A DNA stretch of 5,726 bases from Verrucomicrobiota bacterium (GTDB taxonomy: Bacteria; Verrucomicrobiota; Verrucomicrobiia; Verrucomicrobiales; DEV007). Both the position numbers and the translations under genes were made by a program. Numbering within the stretch: position 1 is the first letter of the stretch; each line of letters starts with the position of its first letter. Of the stretch, positions 1 to 5,726 are shown piece after piece. The notes beneath the pieces were generated by a model. That model worked only from the letters and a program-made list of their open reading frames with translations, did no database searches and was not told the DNA's origin. The stretch spans positions 1 through 5,726 of the forward strand of contig JAADHD010000220.1 in NCBI GenBank assembly GCA_013152075.1. The letters are read 5' to 3'.

Positions 1-331
1 TTTCTGGATCATGCTTTATAAAAGTGCCCTCGGGGAATGTGATGCCATAAGTATCCACCAAAACACTTTTGAGATAGGTTACAAAATCCAAAGTGTTGGG
101 TGCTCCTGGAATAGGGTCAGCGAAGGGATCCGCATTTTTATCAACGGTCTGTTTTTCATGCCAGGTTCTGTTGAGAGCAGACTCGAAACTTGATGAGCTT
201 CGATAAGCCCTGGTGACTAGATCACTCGGCGGTGATGCCTTACTCCCTTCATCCGCGGCAGGCAGAAGAGCGGGGGCAAAACAAACCCCCATCGCAAACA
301 ATGGAATTAATTTAAAAAGAGGAAATTTCAT
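1..331 (-). CDS. Exported secretin N-domain-like protein, N-terminal 110 residues (runs off the window)
   Basis: This is the 5' part of a gene reading off the left edge; ATG is at 331-329 and 110 codons are visible. Residues 1-26 form a Sec signal peptide: K2 and K7, a hydrophobic core at 8-23, and a likely signal peptidase I cut near LPA-AD or PAA-DE. Cys17 is not in a lipobox (MGVC), so it is probably not a lipoprotein. After a polar linker come 'DPFADP' (68-73) and an amphipathic helix leading into 'YGITFPEGTFI' (95-105). The preceding gene has the same order: DPFSDK, a helix, then 'YGVVFGPGTKIF'. In the upstream protein this leads into 'ELVIRQT', resembling the beta-alpha-beta N domain of secretins. 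The start codon overlaps the preceding stop as ATGA, implying translational coupling; no Shine-Dalgarno is visible. I infer a paralogue of the upstream lipoprotein acting in the periplasm or envelope. The exact function is unknown. Confidence 0.8.
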   Translation of the reverse strand, partial: MKFPLFKLIPLFAMGVCFAPALLPAADEGSKASPPSDLVTRAYRSSSSFESALNRTWHEKQTVDKNADPFADPIPGAPNTLDFVTYLKSVLVDTYGITFPEGTFIKHDPE

Positions 332-1437
332 GGAAAACGTTTGCCGGAGACAACAGGTTGAAGATCGACTTTAAGAAAAACGATGTGCATGAGATCCCGG
401 CTCTTGAACTCAGGATCTCCAGTCGGACGCCAGCAAGCAATGATACGGATCGCGCCATCCGCTACGGTAAGCTCAGAAGATATTTTCTTGGCGTGAAAAA
501 CAGGCGCCGACACTTCAACCGGCTCTGTTGCATGGGGAATCGCAATCATCAGCCGTTTTTCGCCTGGCAGGGCGCTGTGATATTCGAAAGTATAAGCTAA
601 CTCAACGCTTTTCCCGTCATCACCTATAACCGGTTTGATCTCAAGCACCGTGCCGACATCACGAGTCTCAAACAAACCGGAAATATCCCTCTGCTTGTTC
701 GGATCCTCCCAATCAAATTCAACCGCGTAAACCACCTCCTGCGCATCACTGAAACGCGCACGTTTGCCGGCCTGCGCCCCAGCGGTAGCGCTGGTCACAA
801 AACGAGCATTCCCCTTATTCATCAACTCCATCACCGCTTTCCATTCCTCCTTATGATCTGCCTTGGAATTGGCTTCATCCTGAAGCTTCAATGCCTTCAC
901 CGCGGGCAGCTCAAAAATTTCAATACGCACATTGATGGTGCGGGATGCTCCCAACGCCTTTACATTGATCTCCTCCAGAATTGCCTCCACCGCATTCATC
1001 TGATCACGCGTTTGACGGATAACTAATTCTTTCGTTGCCGAGCCCGTAAATATTTTAGTGCCCGGGCCAAAAACCACTCCGTAAGATTCAAACAACTGCT
1101 TGGCTGTTTTTTTATCTGAAAAAGGGTCTAGTGACAATGAATCCAAATCCCGAAGCCGACCATAATCAAAAAAAGTGGACGGAATCGCATAAACATTCGT
1201 GATCAAATCGTCCGGATCCTCATCACCCGCAGGCGTCTCTGCCATTCTTTGCGGGAGAGATACGCTCAACTCTGACGCCGCTTGTTCCAATTGAAGCAAA
1301 GGAAACCCAAACTCATCCACTTGCGCAGCCGCCGATTCTCGTTGCTCCCCTCCGCAGGAACTCAACAAAGCCAGCATCACCAGACTCGCGGATGCCAGCC
1401 GGTAAGCGGTAAACTTCTTATTTTTCCTATCAGACAC
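328..1437 (-). CDS. Secretin-like lipoprotein with N-domain and degenerate secretin-type beta domain
   Basis: The 369-residue protein starts with GTG. No ATG, GTG or TTG lies between this codon and the in-frame TGA upstream, and the start gives a proper signal peptide. Residues 3-8 are basic (RKNKK), 14-25 are hydrophobic, and the lipobox is LSSC with lipid Cys28, so it should be membrane-anchored outside the cytoplasm. A linker (30-80) follows. At 103-160 is a beta-alpha-beta unit (DPFSDK, 'YGVVFGPGTKIF', 'ELVIRQTRDQMNAVEAILEEI') that resembles secretin N/STN domains. From 167 to 362 the pattern recalls the secretin core: 'INVRIEIFEL', a helical insert (180-208), 'ARFSDAQEVVYAVEF', 'FETRDVGTVLEIKPVIGDDG' and 'ISSELTVADGAIRIIACW'. 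At this length it lacks room for a full set of N0-N3 domains, so it may be a structural or accessory envelope protein, not a pore. Family assignment is by pattern only. Confidence 0.72.
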   Translation of the reverse strand: MSDRKNKKFTAYRLASASLVMLALLSSCGGEQRESAAAQVDEFGFPLLQLEQAASELSVSLPQRMAETPAGDEDPDDLITNVYAIPSTFFDYGRLRDLDSLSLDPFSDKKTAKQLFESYGVVFGPGTKIFTGSATKELVIRQTRDQMNAVEAILEEINVKALGASRTINVRIEIFELPAVKALKLQDEANSKADHKEEWKAVMELMNKGNARFVTSATAGAQAGKRARFSDAQEVVYAVEFDWEDPNKQRDISGLFETRDVGTVLEIKPVIGDDGKSVELAYTFEYHSALPGEKRLMIAIPHATEPVEVSAPVFHAKKISSELTVADGAIRIIACWRPTGDPEFKSRDLMHIVFLKVDLQPVVSGKRFP

Positions 1438-1450
1438 GCCAGTGAGAATA
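1438..1450 (-). promoter_or_regulatory. Weak candidate promoter -10 and near-leaderless start of the lipoprotein gene
   Basis: Reading the minus strand, TATTCT (1450-1445) matches four of six bases of the sigma70 -10 consensus. TTGCTT (1474-1469) lies 18 nt upstream and matches only the TTG of the -35 box. If real, transcription would start at or within a nucleotide or two of the GTG at 1437, so the mRNA would be nearly leaderless, in keeping with the lack of a ribosome binding site. The evidence is weak and purely by pattern. Confidence 0.2.
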
Positions 1451-1466
1451 GCTAAATCAACCCGGT

Positions 1467-1493
1467 AAAAGCAAGGTCCGTTTCACGGTCACC
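1467..1493 (-). terminator. Probable intrinsic terminator of the aminotransferase-nadE-phosphatase operon
   Basis: On the minus strand, GGT-(GA)-CCGT pairs with ACGGACC around a GAA loop, giving a seven-base-pair stem with a two-base bulge (1493-1475). It is followed by TTGCTTTT (1474-1467), an interrupted U-tract. It lies 17 nt past the phosphatase stop, in the only sizeable gap between the two transcription units, which is where a terminator would be expected. An overlapping palindrome, ACGGT-G-ACCGT, could be an alternative fold or a small operator. Confidence 0.4.
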
Positions 1494-1509
1494 GTAATAA
1501 ACTCCGGGA

Positions 1510-2010
1510 TCAAACAGGACAGGAGCATCTTCCTCTCTTCCTATACCACTTCACAATTCCCTGACAGCCATCCTCGATCAAGTCGAGCACCTTTTCAAAA
1601 CCCTCCGGCCCACCATAATATGGATCAGGCACTACTTGATCATCAAAGGCCTCACAAAACTCGCAAAACAAACGCACGTCTGCCTTCACTCCCTCTCGAT
1701 CTCCCTTCATCGCCATCACTTCGGACTGATTGTCAAAATCCATCACCAAAATCAAATCGAACAGCTCAAAGTCTTCGATCACAATTCCCCGCGCCCTGCC
1801 TTTCATCTCATAACCCCGGCTCACCGCCGCTTCTGTCATCCTCGAGTCCGGTCGATTGCCCGCATGCATGTGCAAGGTGCCAGCAGAATCCACTTCGATC
1901 TCATCGCTCAGGCCCTCCTGCTCAATCACCGCTCGCATGACATTTTCCGCTGTAGGTGACCGACAAATGTTCCCCCAGCAGACAAACAGAATTTTAAACT
2001 TTTCCTTCAT
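1510..2010 (-). CDS. Low-molecular-weight protein tyrosine phosphatase
   Basis: This is a complete 166-residue cytoplasmic enzyme, close to the usual 150-165 residues of the family, expected to hydrolyse phosphotyrosine on proteins. The phosphate-binding loop is intact at the N-terminus: V10-C-W-G-N-I-C-R-S-P19, with nucleophile Cys11, Cys16 and Arg17 (the C-X5-R motif). The general acid loop is intact as D129-P-Y-Y132, followed by GGPEGF. 'DSAGT' (41-45) is another family signature. Trp12 replaces the more usual Leu, Val or Thr after the nucleophile. Its ATG lies 9 nt after the nadE TAG, which is in the same frame and so bounds the start; there is no Shine-Dalgarno. It is the last gene of the four-gene run. 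Relatives such as Wzb and YwlE act on tyrosine kinases or phosphoarginine proteins, but no kinase is encoded here and the substrate cannot be told. The last six residues (RCSCPV) are a Cys-containing tail. Confidence 0.93.
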   Translation of the reverse strand: MKEKFKILFVCWGNICRSPTAENVMRAVIEQEGLSDEIEVDSAGTLHMHAGNRPDSRMTEAAVSRGYEMKGRARGIVIEDFELFDLILVMDFDNQSEVMAMKGDREGVKADVRLFCEFCEAFDDQVVPDPYYGGPEGFEKVLDLIEDGCQGIVKWYRKRGRCSCPV

Positions 2011-2019
2011 CAGGATTAA

Positions 2020-3648
2020 CTACGAATAACGCTGCGCAATCGGATAACGTCTACCCATCCCAAATGCCTTACTGCTGACCCGAATACCGGGCGCCGCTTG
2101 AAACCTCTTCCACTCATTAATATCCACCGCACGCGCCACCCACTTGACCACCTCCTCTTCATACCCCTCAGCCACGATCTCAGCCACACTGAGCTGCATC
2201 TCCACATAACCCTCCAGAATGCCATCGAGGATCTCATACTCCGGCAAAGAATCCTGATCCTTCTGATCCGGCCGCAACTCAGCGCTCGGCGGTTTGTTGA
2301 TCGTGTTCCAGGGAATCACTTCCCCATCCCGATTGAGCCAACGGCACAATTCAAAAACAGTCGTCTTCGGCAAATCGCTGATCACTGCCAAACCACCGCA
2401 CATATCTCCGTAGATGGTGCAATACCCAACCGCCAACTCACTTTTGTTCCCTGTCGTCAGCAACAGATTGCCCATCTTGTTTGAAATCGACATCAGCATC
2501 AGGCCTCGAATACGCGCTTGCATATTTTCCTCGGTCACGTCTTCCTCGCGGTCACCAAACACCGGACGCATTTCACTTTTCAAAGCCTCGAACACTTTTT
2601 TAATCGGAATCTGCTGACATTCAATTCCAAGGTGTTCTGCCAGAGCAACAGAATCATCCACACTGCCCTCCGATGAAAACTGACTCGGCATGGTAACCCC
2701 CAACACATTCTCCGGCCCGATTGCCTGCGCCGCAATCGCCGCTACCAACGCAGAGTCAATGCCTCCACTCAAACCAATCACCGCTTTTTTGAATCCACAC
2801 TTCCTCATGTAGTCCCTCACGCCGAGAACCAGAGCACCCGACACTTCCTCCATCGGCACCGGCCAGTCTTCCACTTCGTTCGCCGCACCATCCAAATCGA
2901 CAACGGCCACCGCTTCCTCAAAACCCGCCAGACGATGCAGCACTTTCCCGTCCTTCCCGATCACCGCCGAATGCCCGTCAAACACCAATTGGTCATTCCC
3001 TCCAATCGCGTTAGCATAAACAATCGGCACGCCCAGATCACGGCACAGACTGTCCATCATCTCTTCCCTCACCATCGGCTTACCCTGATGGTAGGGAGAC
3101 GCGCTCAAGTTCAAAATGATCTCCGCCCCTTTTTCGACCAGCGCTTTGGGAGGATTTTTTACATACAACTTGGACGGTAAATAGTCCTCACTCCAGATGT
3201 CTTCACAAATCGTGATGCCAATTTTTTTTCCGGCGATCTCAATCGGCTCCACTTCGCAACCCGGTTGAAAATAACGCGCTTCATCAAAAACATCGTAAGT
3301 CGGCAACAGACACTTCAACACCACATGCTGCACTTTTCCATTTTGTAAAACCGCAGCCGCGTTGACAAAAGGCGCGCCGGCTTTCTCCTTGGAAAAATCG
3401 ACAAAACCGGCAATCAAAGGAACGCCCTTCGTTTCCTGCGCAAGATCCTGCAAAGCTTTCAGGTTCCCCTTCACAAAACCCGAACGGTAAACCATGTCCC
3501 GTGGAGGATAACCGGGAATTGCCAGCTCGGGTGTGATCACCAGGTCGGCACCCGCCTCGACACATTTACGATAGGCATCAATCAAACGCTCCACATTGCC
3601 GGAGAAATCTCCGATCGTGGGGTTGATCTGTCCGATGCCAACTTTCAT
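2020..3648 (-). CDS. nadE: Glutamine-dependent NAD+ synthetase
   Basis: The 542-residue enzyme performs the last step of NAD+ synthesis: amidation of deamido-NAD+ using glutamine and ATP (EC 6.3.5.1) in the cytoplasm. Residues 1 to about 255 are the nitrilase-type glutaminase domain with its Glu-Lys-Cys triad: E41 in 'TPELAIPGYPPRD', K112 in 'VLKCLLPTYDVFDE' and C148 in 'ITICEDIW'. From about 270 on is the synthetase domain, with the ATP pyrophosphatase P-loop S294-GGIDSA, 'TTGNKSELAVGYCTIYGD' (398-415) and 'KPPSAELRPDQKDQDSLPEY' (452-471). The length fits the shorter bacterial two-domain form (about 540-560) and not the form of roughly 650-700 residues. The ATG at 3648 gives the canonical start 'MKVGIGQINPTIGDF' and lies 2 nt after the stop of the nucleotidyltransferase gene, so co-translation is likely. 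All key residues I can locate are present. The in-domain glutaminase means it should not depend on free ammonia. Confidence 0.97.
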   Translation of the reverse strand: MKVGIGQINPTIGDFSGNVERLIDAYRKCVEAGADLVITPELAIPGYPPRDMVYRSGFVKGNLKALQDLAQETKGVPLIAGFVDFSKEKAGAPFVNAAAVLQNGKVQHVVLKCLLPTYDVFDEARYFQPGCEVEPIEIAGKKIGITICEDIWSEDYLPSKLYVKNPPKALVEKGAEIILNLSASPYHQGKPMVREEMMDSLCRDLGVPIVYANAIGGNDQLVFDGHSAVIGKDGKVLHRLAGFEEAVAVVDLDGAANEVEDWPVPMEEVSGALVLGVRDYMRKCGFKKAVIGLSGGIDSALVAAIAAQAIGPENVLGVTMPSQFSSEGSVDDSVALAEHLGIECQQIPIKKVFEALKSEMRPVFGDREEDVTEENMQARIRGLMLMSISNKMGNLLLTTGNKSELAVGYCTIYGDMCGGLAVISDLPKTTVFELCRWLNRDGEVIPWNTINKPPSAELRPDQKDQDSLPEYEILDGILEGYVEMQLSVAEIVAEGYEEEVVKWVARAVDINEWKRFQAAPGIRVSSKAFGMGRRYPIAQRYS

Positions 3649-3650
3649 CG

Positions 3651-4370
3651 TTATTGATTCAAACTCTCGACGACCTCTGGGTCACGCACATCCGCCCAAT
3701 CCCCAGTCAACTCAACTGCTTTCACTTTCAACCCTTCCTCAGCCATCGCCGCAATGGCGTCGGTCAGTTCATATTCACCACGTGGCGATTTTTCAAGTTT
3801 GGCCGTGTATTCAAAAATACGCGCGCTGAACGAATATATCCCCGCATTGTAATACGGACTCGTTGGATCATCCGGCCCCCGTTTTTCGATCAAGCCAGTC
3901 ACCCATCCTTCTTCATCAAGAAACACCGCGCCACCTTTCGACACATCCTCATTAATCTTCACACTGATCTTGCCATCCACTCCTGTAAAATCCACCAAGT
4001 CAGCATAACTCGAAGCCGGCACCAGAATGTCGCCGTAACTCAGAATAAAAGGATCGCCATTCGAAAAAGCAATCGCCAGATCCACCACCCGCCCAGTGCC
4101 ATCCTGCACCTCCTGGGTCACGTAGGATATCGAACAGCCATAGGCCTCCCCATCCTCAAAATAATCACGAATCACCTCCGGCCGGTAACCCACCACGATG
4201 AGAATTTCCTTCACTCCATTTTCAACCAAGCCACTTACAATGGTTTCCAAAATCGGACTGCCCTGAACCTTGATCATCGGCTTCGGCAAATCCTCCGTCA
4301 GCCCCTTCATCCGCGTGCCACGGCCCGCTGCAAGAATAACAGCCTTGGTAATTTTTACTTCTTCACTCAT
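3651..4370 (-). CDS. Sugar-1-phosphate-type nucleotidyltransferase (RmlA/GlmU/MurU-like fold)
   Basis: The 239-residue protein joins an NTP to a phosphorylated substrate, usually a sugar 1-phosphate, releasing pyrophosphate. The N-terminal signature is complete: 'AVILAAGRGTRM' (10-21), then 'DLPKPMIKVQGSPILE' (27-42). 'DGTG' (90-93) is the base- and sugar-contacting segment, 'SYGD' (111-114) supplies the metal-binding Asp, and 'YNAGIYSF' (174-181) and 'GDWADVRDPE' (223-232) are later family motifs. There is no left-handed beta-helix, so it is a stand-alone transferase and not a full GlmU. Candidates are mannose-, glucose- or MurNAc-1-phosphate nucleotidyltransferases; LicC/PntC-type cytidylyltransferases are less likely. 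The substrate cannot be fixed from sequence alone. An in-frame stop 12 nt upstream (the aminotransferase TAG) bounds the start, and TTTTTGAG before the ATG is not a convincing Shine-Dalgarno. It sits second in the operon and its own TAA is 2 nt from nadE. Confidence 0.9.
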   Translation of the reverse strand: MSEEVKITKAVILAAGRGTRMKGLTEDLPKPMIKVQGSPILETIVSGLVENGVKEILIVVGYRPEVIRDYFEDGEAYGCSISYVTQEVQDGTGRVVDLAIAFSNGDPFILSYGDILVPASSYADLVDFTGVDGKISVKINEDVSKGGAVFLDEEGWVTGLIEKRGPDDPTSPYYNAGIYSFSARIFEYTAKLEKSPRGEYELTDAIAAMAEEGLKVKAVELTGDWADVRDPEVVESLNQ

Positions 4371-4382
4371 CTCAAAAATTTT

Positions 4383-5570
4383 CTATCTCAATCTCTCAAC
4401 AAAATTCCCCATACGCTCGAGCGCGATTTCCAGTTTATCTATCGCCGTTGCATAACAACAACGCACAAAACCCTCTCCCGCTTCCCCAAAAGCACTGCCC
4501 GGCACCGCCGCCACACTCTCTTGCTCTAAAAACTTGAACGCAAACTCACTGCTGCTGAGACCAAACTCACGCACATCGGGAAACATATAAAACGCCCCTC
4601 CCGGAGAAAAGCACGGCACACCAATTTTCTCAAATCGATTGAGCATGAGATTACGGCGCATCGCATAAGACTGACGCATTTCTTCCACTGGCCCAGCCCC
4701 ATTCTGCAAAGCCTCGACGGCAGCAGCCTGACTCGTGATCGGCGCGCAAAGCATTGCATACTGATGAATCTTCATCATCGCCTCCGTCAATACTGGTGGC
4801 GAGCAGGCGTAGCCCAAACGAAATCCCGTCATCGCAAAAGCCTTGGAAAACCCATGCAGTAAAATTGTGCGCTCCTTCATGCCAGGCAGACTGGCAATCG
4901 AAACATGCTCGGCCGGCTTCATACCCTCGTCGTCGCCGTAAGTCAGTTCACTGTAAATTTCATCACTGATGACGATGAGCTTATGCTTGACCGCCAGAGC
5001 TGCGATTTTTTCCAGCTCTTCCACCGGCTCCACTGCACCAGTGGGATTGGTTGGGAAATTAATTACCAAAATCTTGGTTTTGTTCGTGATGTGCTTCTCC
5101 ACGTCATCCGCCATCAAGGCAAACTTGTCCTCCGCCTTGGTTTCGATCGCAATCCCCACACCTCGTGCCATCACAATGCCCGGATGATAAGACACGTAAC
5201 ACGGTTGATGAAAAATTACCTCGTCACCCGGGTTCAACAGCGCGCGAAATGCCAGATCCAAAGCTTCCGACACTCCAACCGTTACCAGGATTTCATCGTC
5301 CGGCGAGTAACGCACCGCAAATTTATCAGCAACATAATCCGAGATTTCACGCCGCAGTGACATCAATCCAAAATTGGACGTGTAGCTGGTTTCACCTTTC
5401 TCCAGCGAATAAATCGCCGCCTCACGAATGTGCCAAGGCGTCGAATAATCCGGCTCACCCACTCCGAGCGAAATCACATCATCACGCCCTTGAACCAATT
5501 CAAAAAAATCACGAATCCCGGATCGCGGGATCGCGCGCAAATGCTCAGCTATAGAGTTTTCTAGATTCAT
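4383..5570 (-). CDS. PLP-dependent class I/II aminotransferase (aspartate aminotransferase-like, subgroup I-gamma style)
   Basis: The 395-residue cytoplasmic fold-type I aminotransferase moves an amino group between an amino acid and a 2-oxo acid. Visible landmarks are 'LGVGEPDYSTP' (35-45), N175-PTG, the PLP-phenol-contacting D203 in 'ISDEIYSEL', the Schiff-base lysine K243 in 'HGFSKAFAMTGFRLGY', R251 in the same stretch, and R370 in 'FVRCCYA', the usual substrate carboxylate-binding arginine. 'PGGAFYMFP' (323-331) is also typical. Length and motifs are complete, so it should be active. The substrate (aspartate, alanine, aromatic amino acid or another) cannot be assigned, and I give no gene symbol. 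The ATG at 5570 is bounded by an in-frame TGA only 9 nt upstream; no Shine-Dalgarno is visible. It is the first gene of the four-gene run. It is not a DegT/AHBA-type sugar aminotransferase, so the nucleotidyltransferase next door does not by itself imply an amino-sugar pathway. Confidence 0.94.
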   Translation of the reverse strand: MNLENSIAEHLRAIPRSGIRDFFELVQGRDDVISLGVGEPDYSTPWHIREAAIYSLEKGETSYTSNFGLMSLRREISDYVADKFAVRYSPDDEILVTVGVSEALDLAFRALLNPGDEVIFHQPCYVSYHPGIVMARGVGIAIETKAEDKFALMADDVEKHITNKTKILVINFPTNPTGAVEPVEELEKIAALAVKHKLIVISDEIYSELTYGDDEGMKPAEHVSIASLPGMKERTILLHGFSKAFAMTGFRLGYACSPPVLTEAMMKIHQYAMLCAPITSQAAAVEALQNGAGPVEEMRQSYAMRRNLMLNRFEKIGVPCFSPGGAFYMFPDVREFGLSSSEFAFKFLEQESVAAVPGSAFGEAGEGFVRCCYATAIDKLEIALERMGNFVERLR

Positions 5571-5608
5571 AAAAATTCACTTATTTTCACAACCACAGAG
5601 AGTTTTTT

Positions 5609-5704
5609 ATCAACCACGGAAAGCACAGAAAGACCGCACATCACCATCATAGCTCAATAAAAAATATTCCCATTCAGTGCTTTTCCGTGCTTTCCGAGGT
5701 TAAT
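5609..5704. repeat. Imperfect inverted repeat, two 23-bp arms with 50-nt loop
   Basis: The left arm (5609-5631) contains 'aaccacggaaagcacagaaa'. The right arm (5682-5704), reverse-complemented, contains 'aacctcggaaagcacggaaa'. The 23-bp arms agree at 20 of 23 positions; the left-arm mismatches are at 5611, 5616 and 5627. A related direct copy, 'caaccacagagag' (5590-5602), matches 11 of 13 positions of 5611-5623. The purine-rich 'accac-gga-aagcac' wording resembles short dispersed intergenic repeats I associate with verrucomicrobial and planctomycete genomes. No T-run follows either arm, so it is not a standard intrinsic terminator. Confidence 0.7.
5646..5651 (-). promoter_or_regulatory. Candidate -10 box (TATGAT) for the four-gene operon
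   Basis: TATGAT on the minus strand matches five of six bases of the sigma70 -10 consensus and is preceded by an A/T-rich stretch (AATATTTTTTATTG). It lies about 75 nt upstream of the aminotransferase ATG, within the loop of the inverted repeat. No good -35 box is found at 16-19 nt. A competing site is TTGATA (5613-5608), a five-of-six -35 match, but it has only poor -10 partners. A promoter is expected here from gene order; its exact place is uncertain. Confidence 0.2.
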
Positions 5705-5726
5705 CTCCCTTGGTTTATGATCAAGG

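Larger units (their letters stand above)
5571..5726. other. Intergenic leader upstream of the operon, no gene found
   Basis: I see no credible coding sequence in these 156 bp. The region is richer in A and T than the genes and holds the inverted repeat at 5609-5704, a partial extra copy of the repeat motif at 5590-5602, and a short inverted repeat at the edge (CCTTG 5708-5712 with CAAGG 5722-5726, loop 9). The last element may be cut by the window end and could be part of a larger structure outside. Confidence 0.6.

Noticed and set aside
11..193. Plus-strand open frame of 60 codons at the left edge
   Set aside because: The minus strand here encodes a signal-peptide protein coupled by ATGA to its neighbour and similar to it, which explains the region better.
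1620..1959. Two overlapping plus-strand frames of about 106 codons opposite the phosphatase gene
   Set aside because: They are low-complexity Ser/Pro/His/Arg translations without motifs, opposite a gene with intact catalytic residues.
3654..4529. Long plus-strand open frame (291 codons) antisense to the nucleotidyltransferase and aminotransferase
   Set aside because: Its translation is rich in His, Arg, Thr and Ile with no recognisable motif, and it lies wholly opposite two clearly real genes. It is a shadow frame.
3651..5570. Aminotransferase plus nucleotidyltransferase read as an aminoethylphosphonate (AEP transaminase/PntC) or amino-sugar module
   Set aside because: The aminotransferase is of the class I aspartate aminotransferase style and not the AEP or DegT type, and no PEP mutase, phosphonopyruvate decarboxylase or glycosyltransferase is in the window.
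5609..5704. Inverted repeat read as terminal repeats of a MITE or insertion sequence
   Set aside because: No flanking target duplication could be identified, no transposase is present, and the inner 50 nt show no element-like features. A dispersed intergenic repeat pair fits better.
5708..5726. CCTTG/CAAGG hairpin at the right edge as a terminator of an upstream gene
   Set aside because: The stem is only five bp with no adjacent T-run, and the structure may be cut by the window end, so it cannot be assigned.

Overview
The window reads as an ordinary chromosomal segment of a Gram-negative bacterium of the PVC group, most likely Verrucomicrobiota. The grounds are a tandem pair of small exported secretin-like proteins of a style I associate with verrucomicrobial genomes, the absence of Shine-Dalgarno sequences in front of all six start codons, and an 'accacggaaagcacagaaa'-type intergenic repeat. 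This placement is inference; no rRNA or marker phylogeny is available here.

All six genes lie on the minus strand and are transcribed from high to low coordinates. From 5570 down to 1510 there is a tight four-gene run: a class I PLP aminotransferase, a sugar-phosphate-type nucleotidyltransferase, glutamine-dependent NAD+ synthetase (nadE) and a low-molecular-weight protein tyrosine phosphatase. The gaps are only 12, 2 and 9 nt, so they are very probably one operon. A 72-bp gap (1438-1509) follows; it holds a plausible intrinsic terminator and a weak promoter for the next unit. That unit is a secretin-like lipoprotein (GTG start at 1437), translationally coupled through an ATGA overlap to a second exported protein that shares its N-terminal architecture and runs off the window at position 1.

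The 156 bp upstream of the operon (5571-5726) contain no gene. They hold an imperfect 23-bp inverted repeat with a 50-nt loop, plus a partial third copy, which looks like a dispersed intergenic repeat and may also carry the operon promoter.

Functionally the first unit is cytoplasmic metabolism (amino-group transfer, nucleotide-sugar activation, NAD synthesis) plus a phosphatase. The second unit is envelope-directed. I see no phage, transposase, CRISPR, tRNA or rRNA. The least explained element is the coupled pair of short secretin-like proteins.
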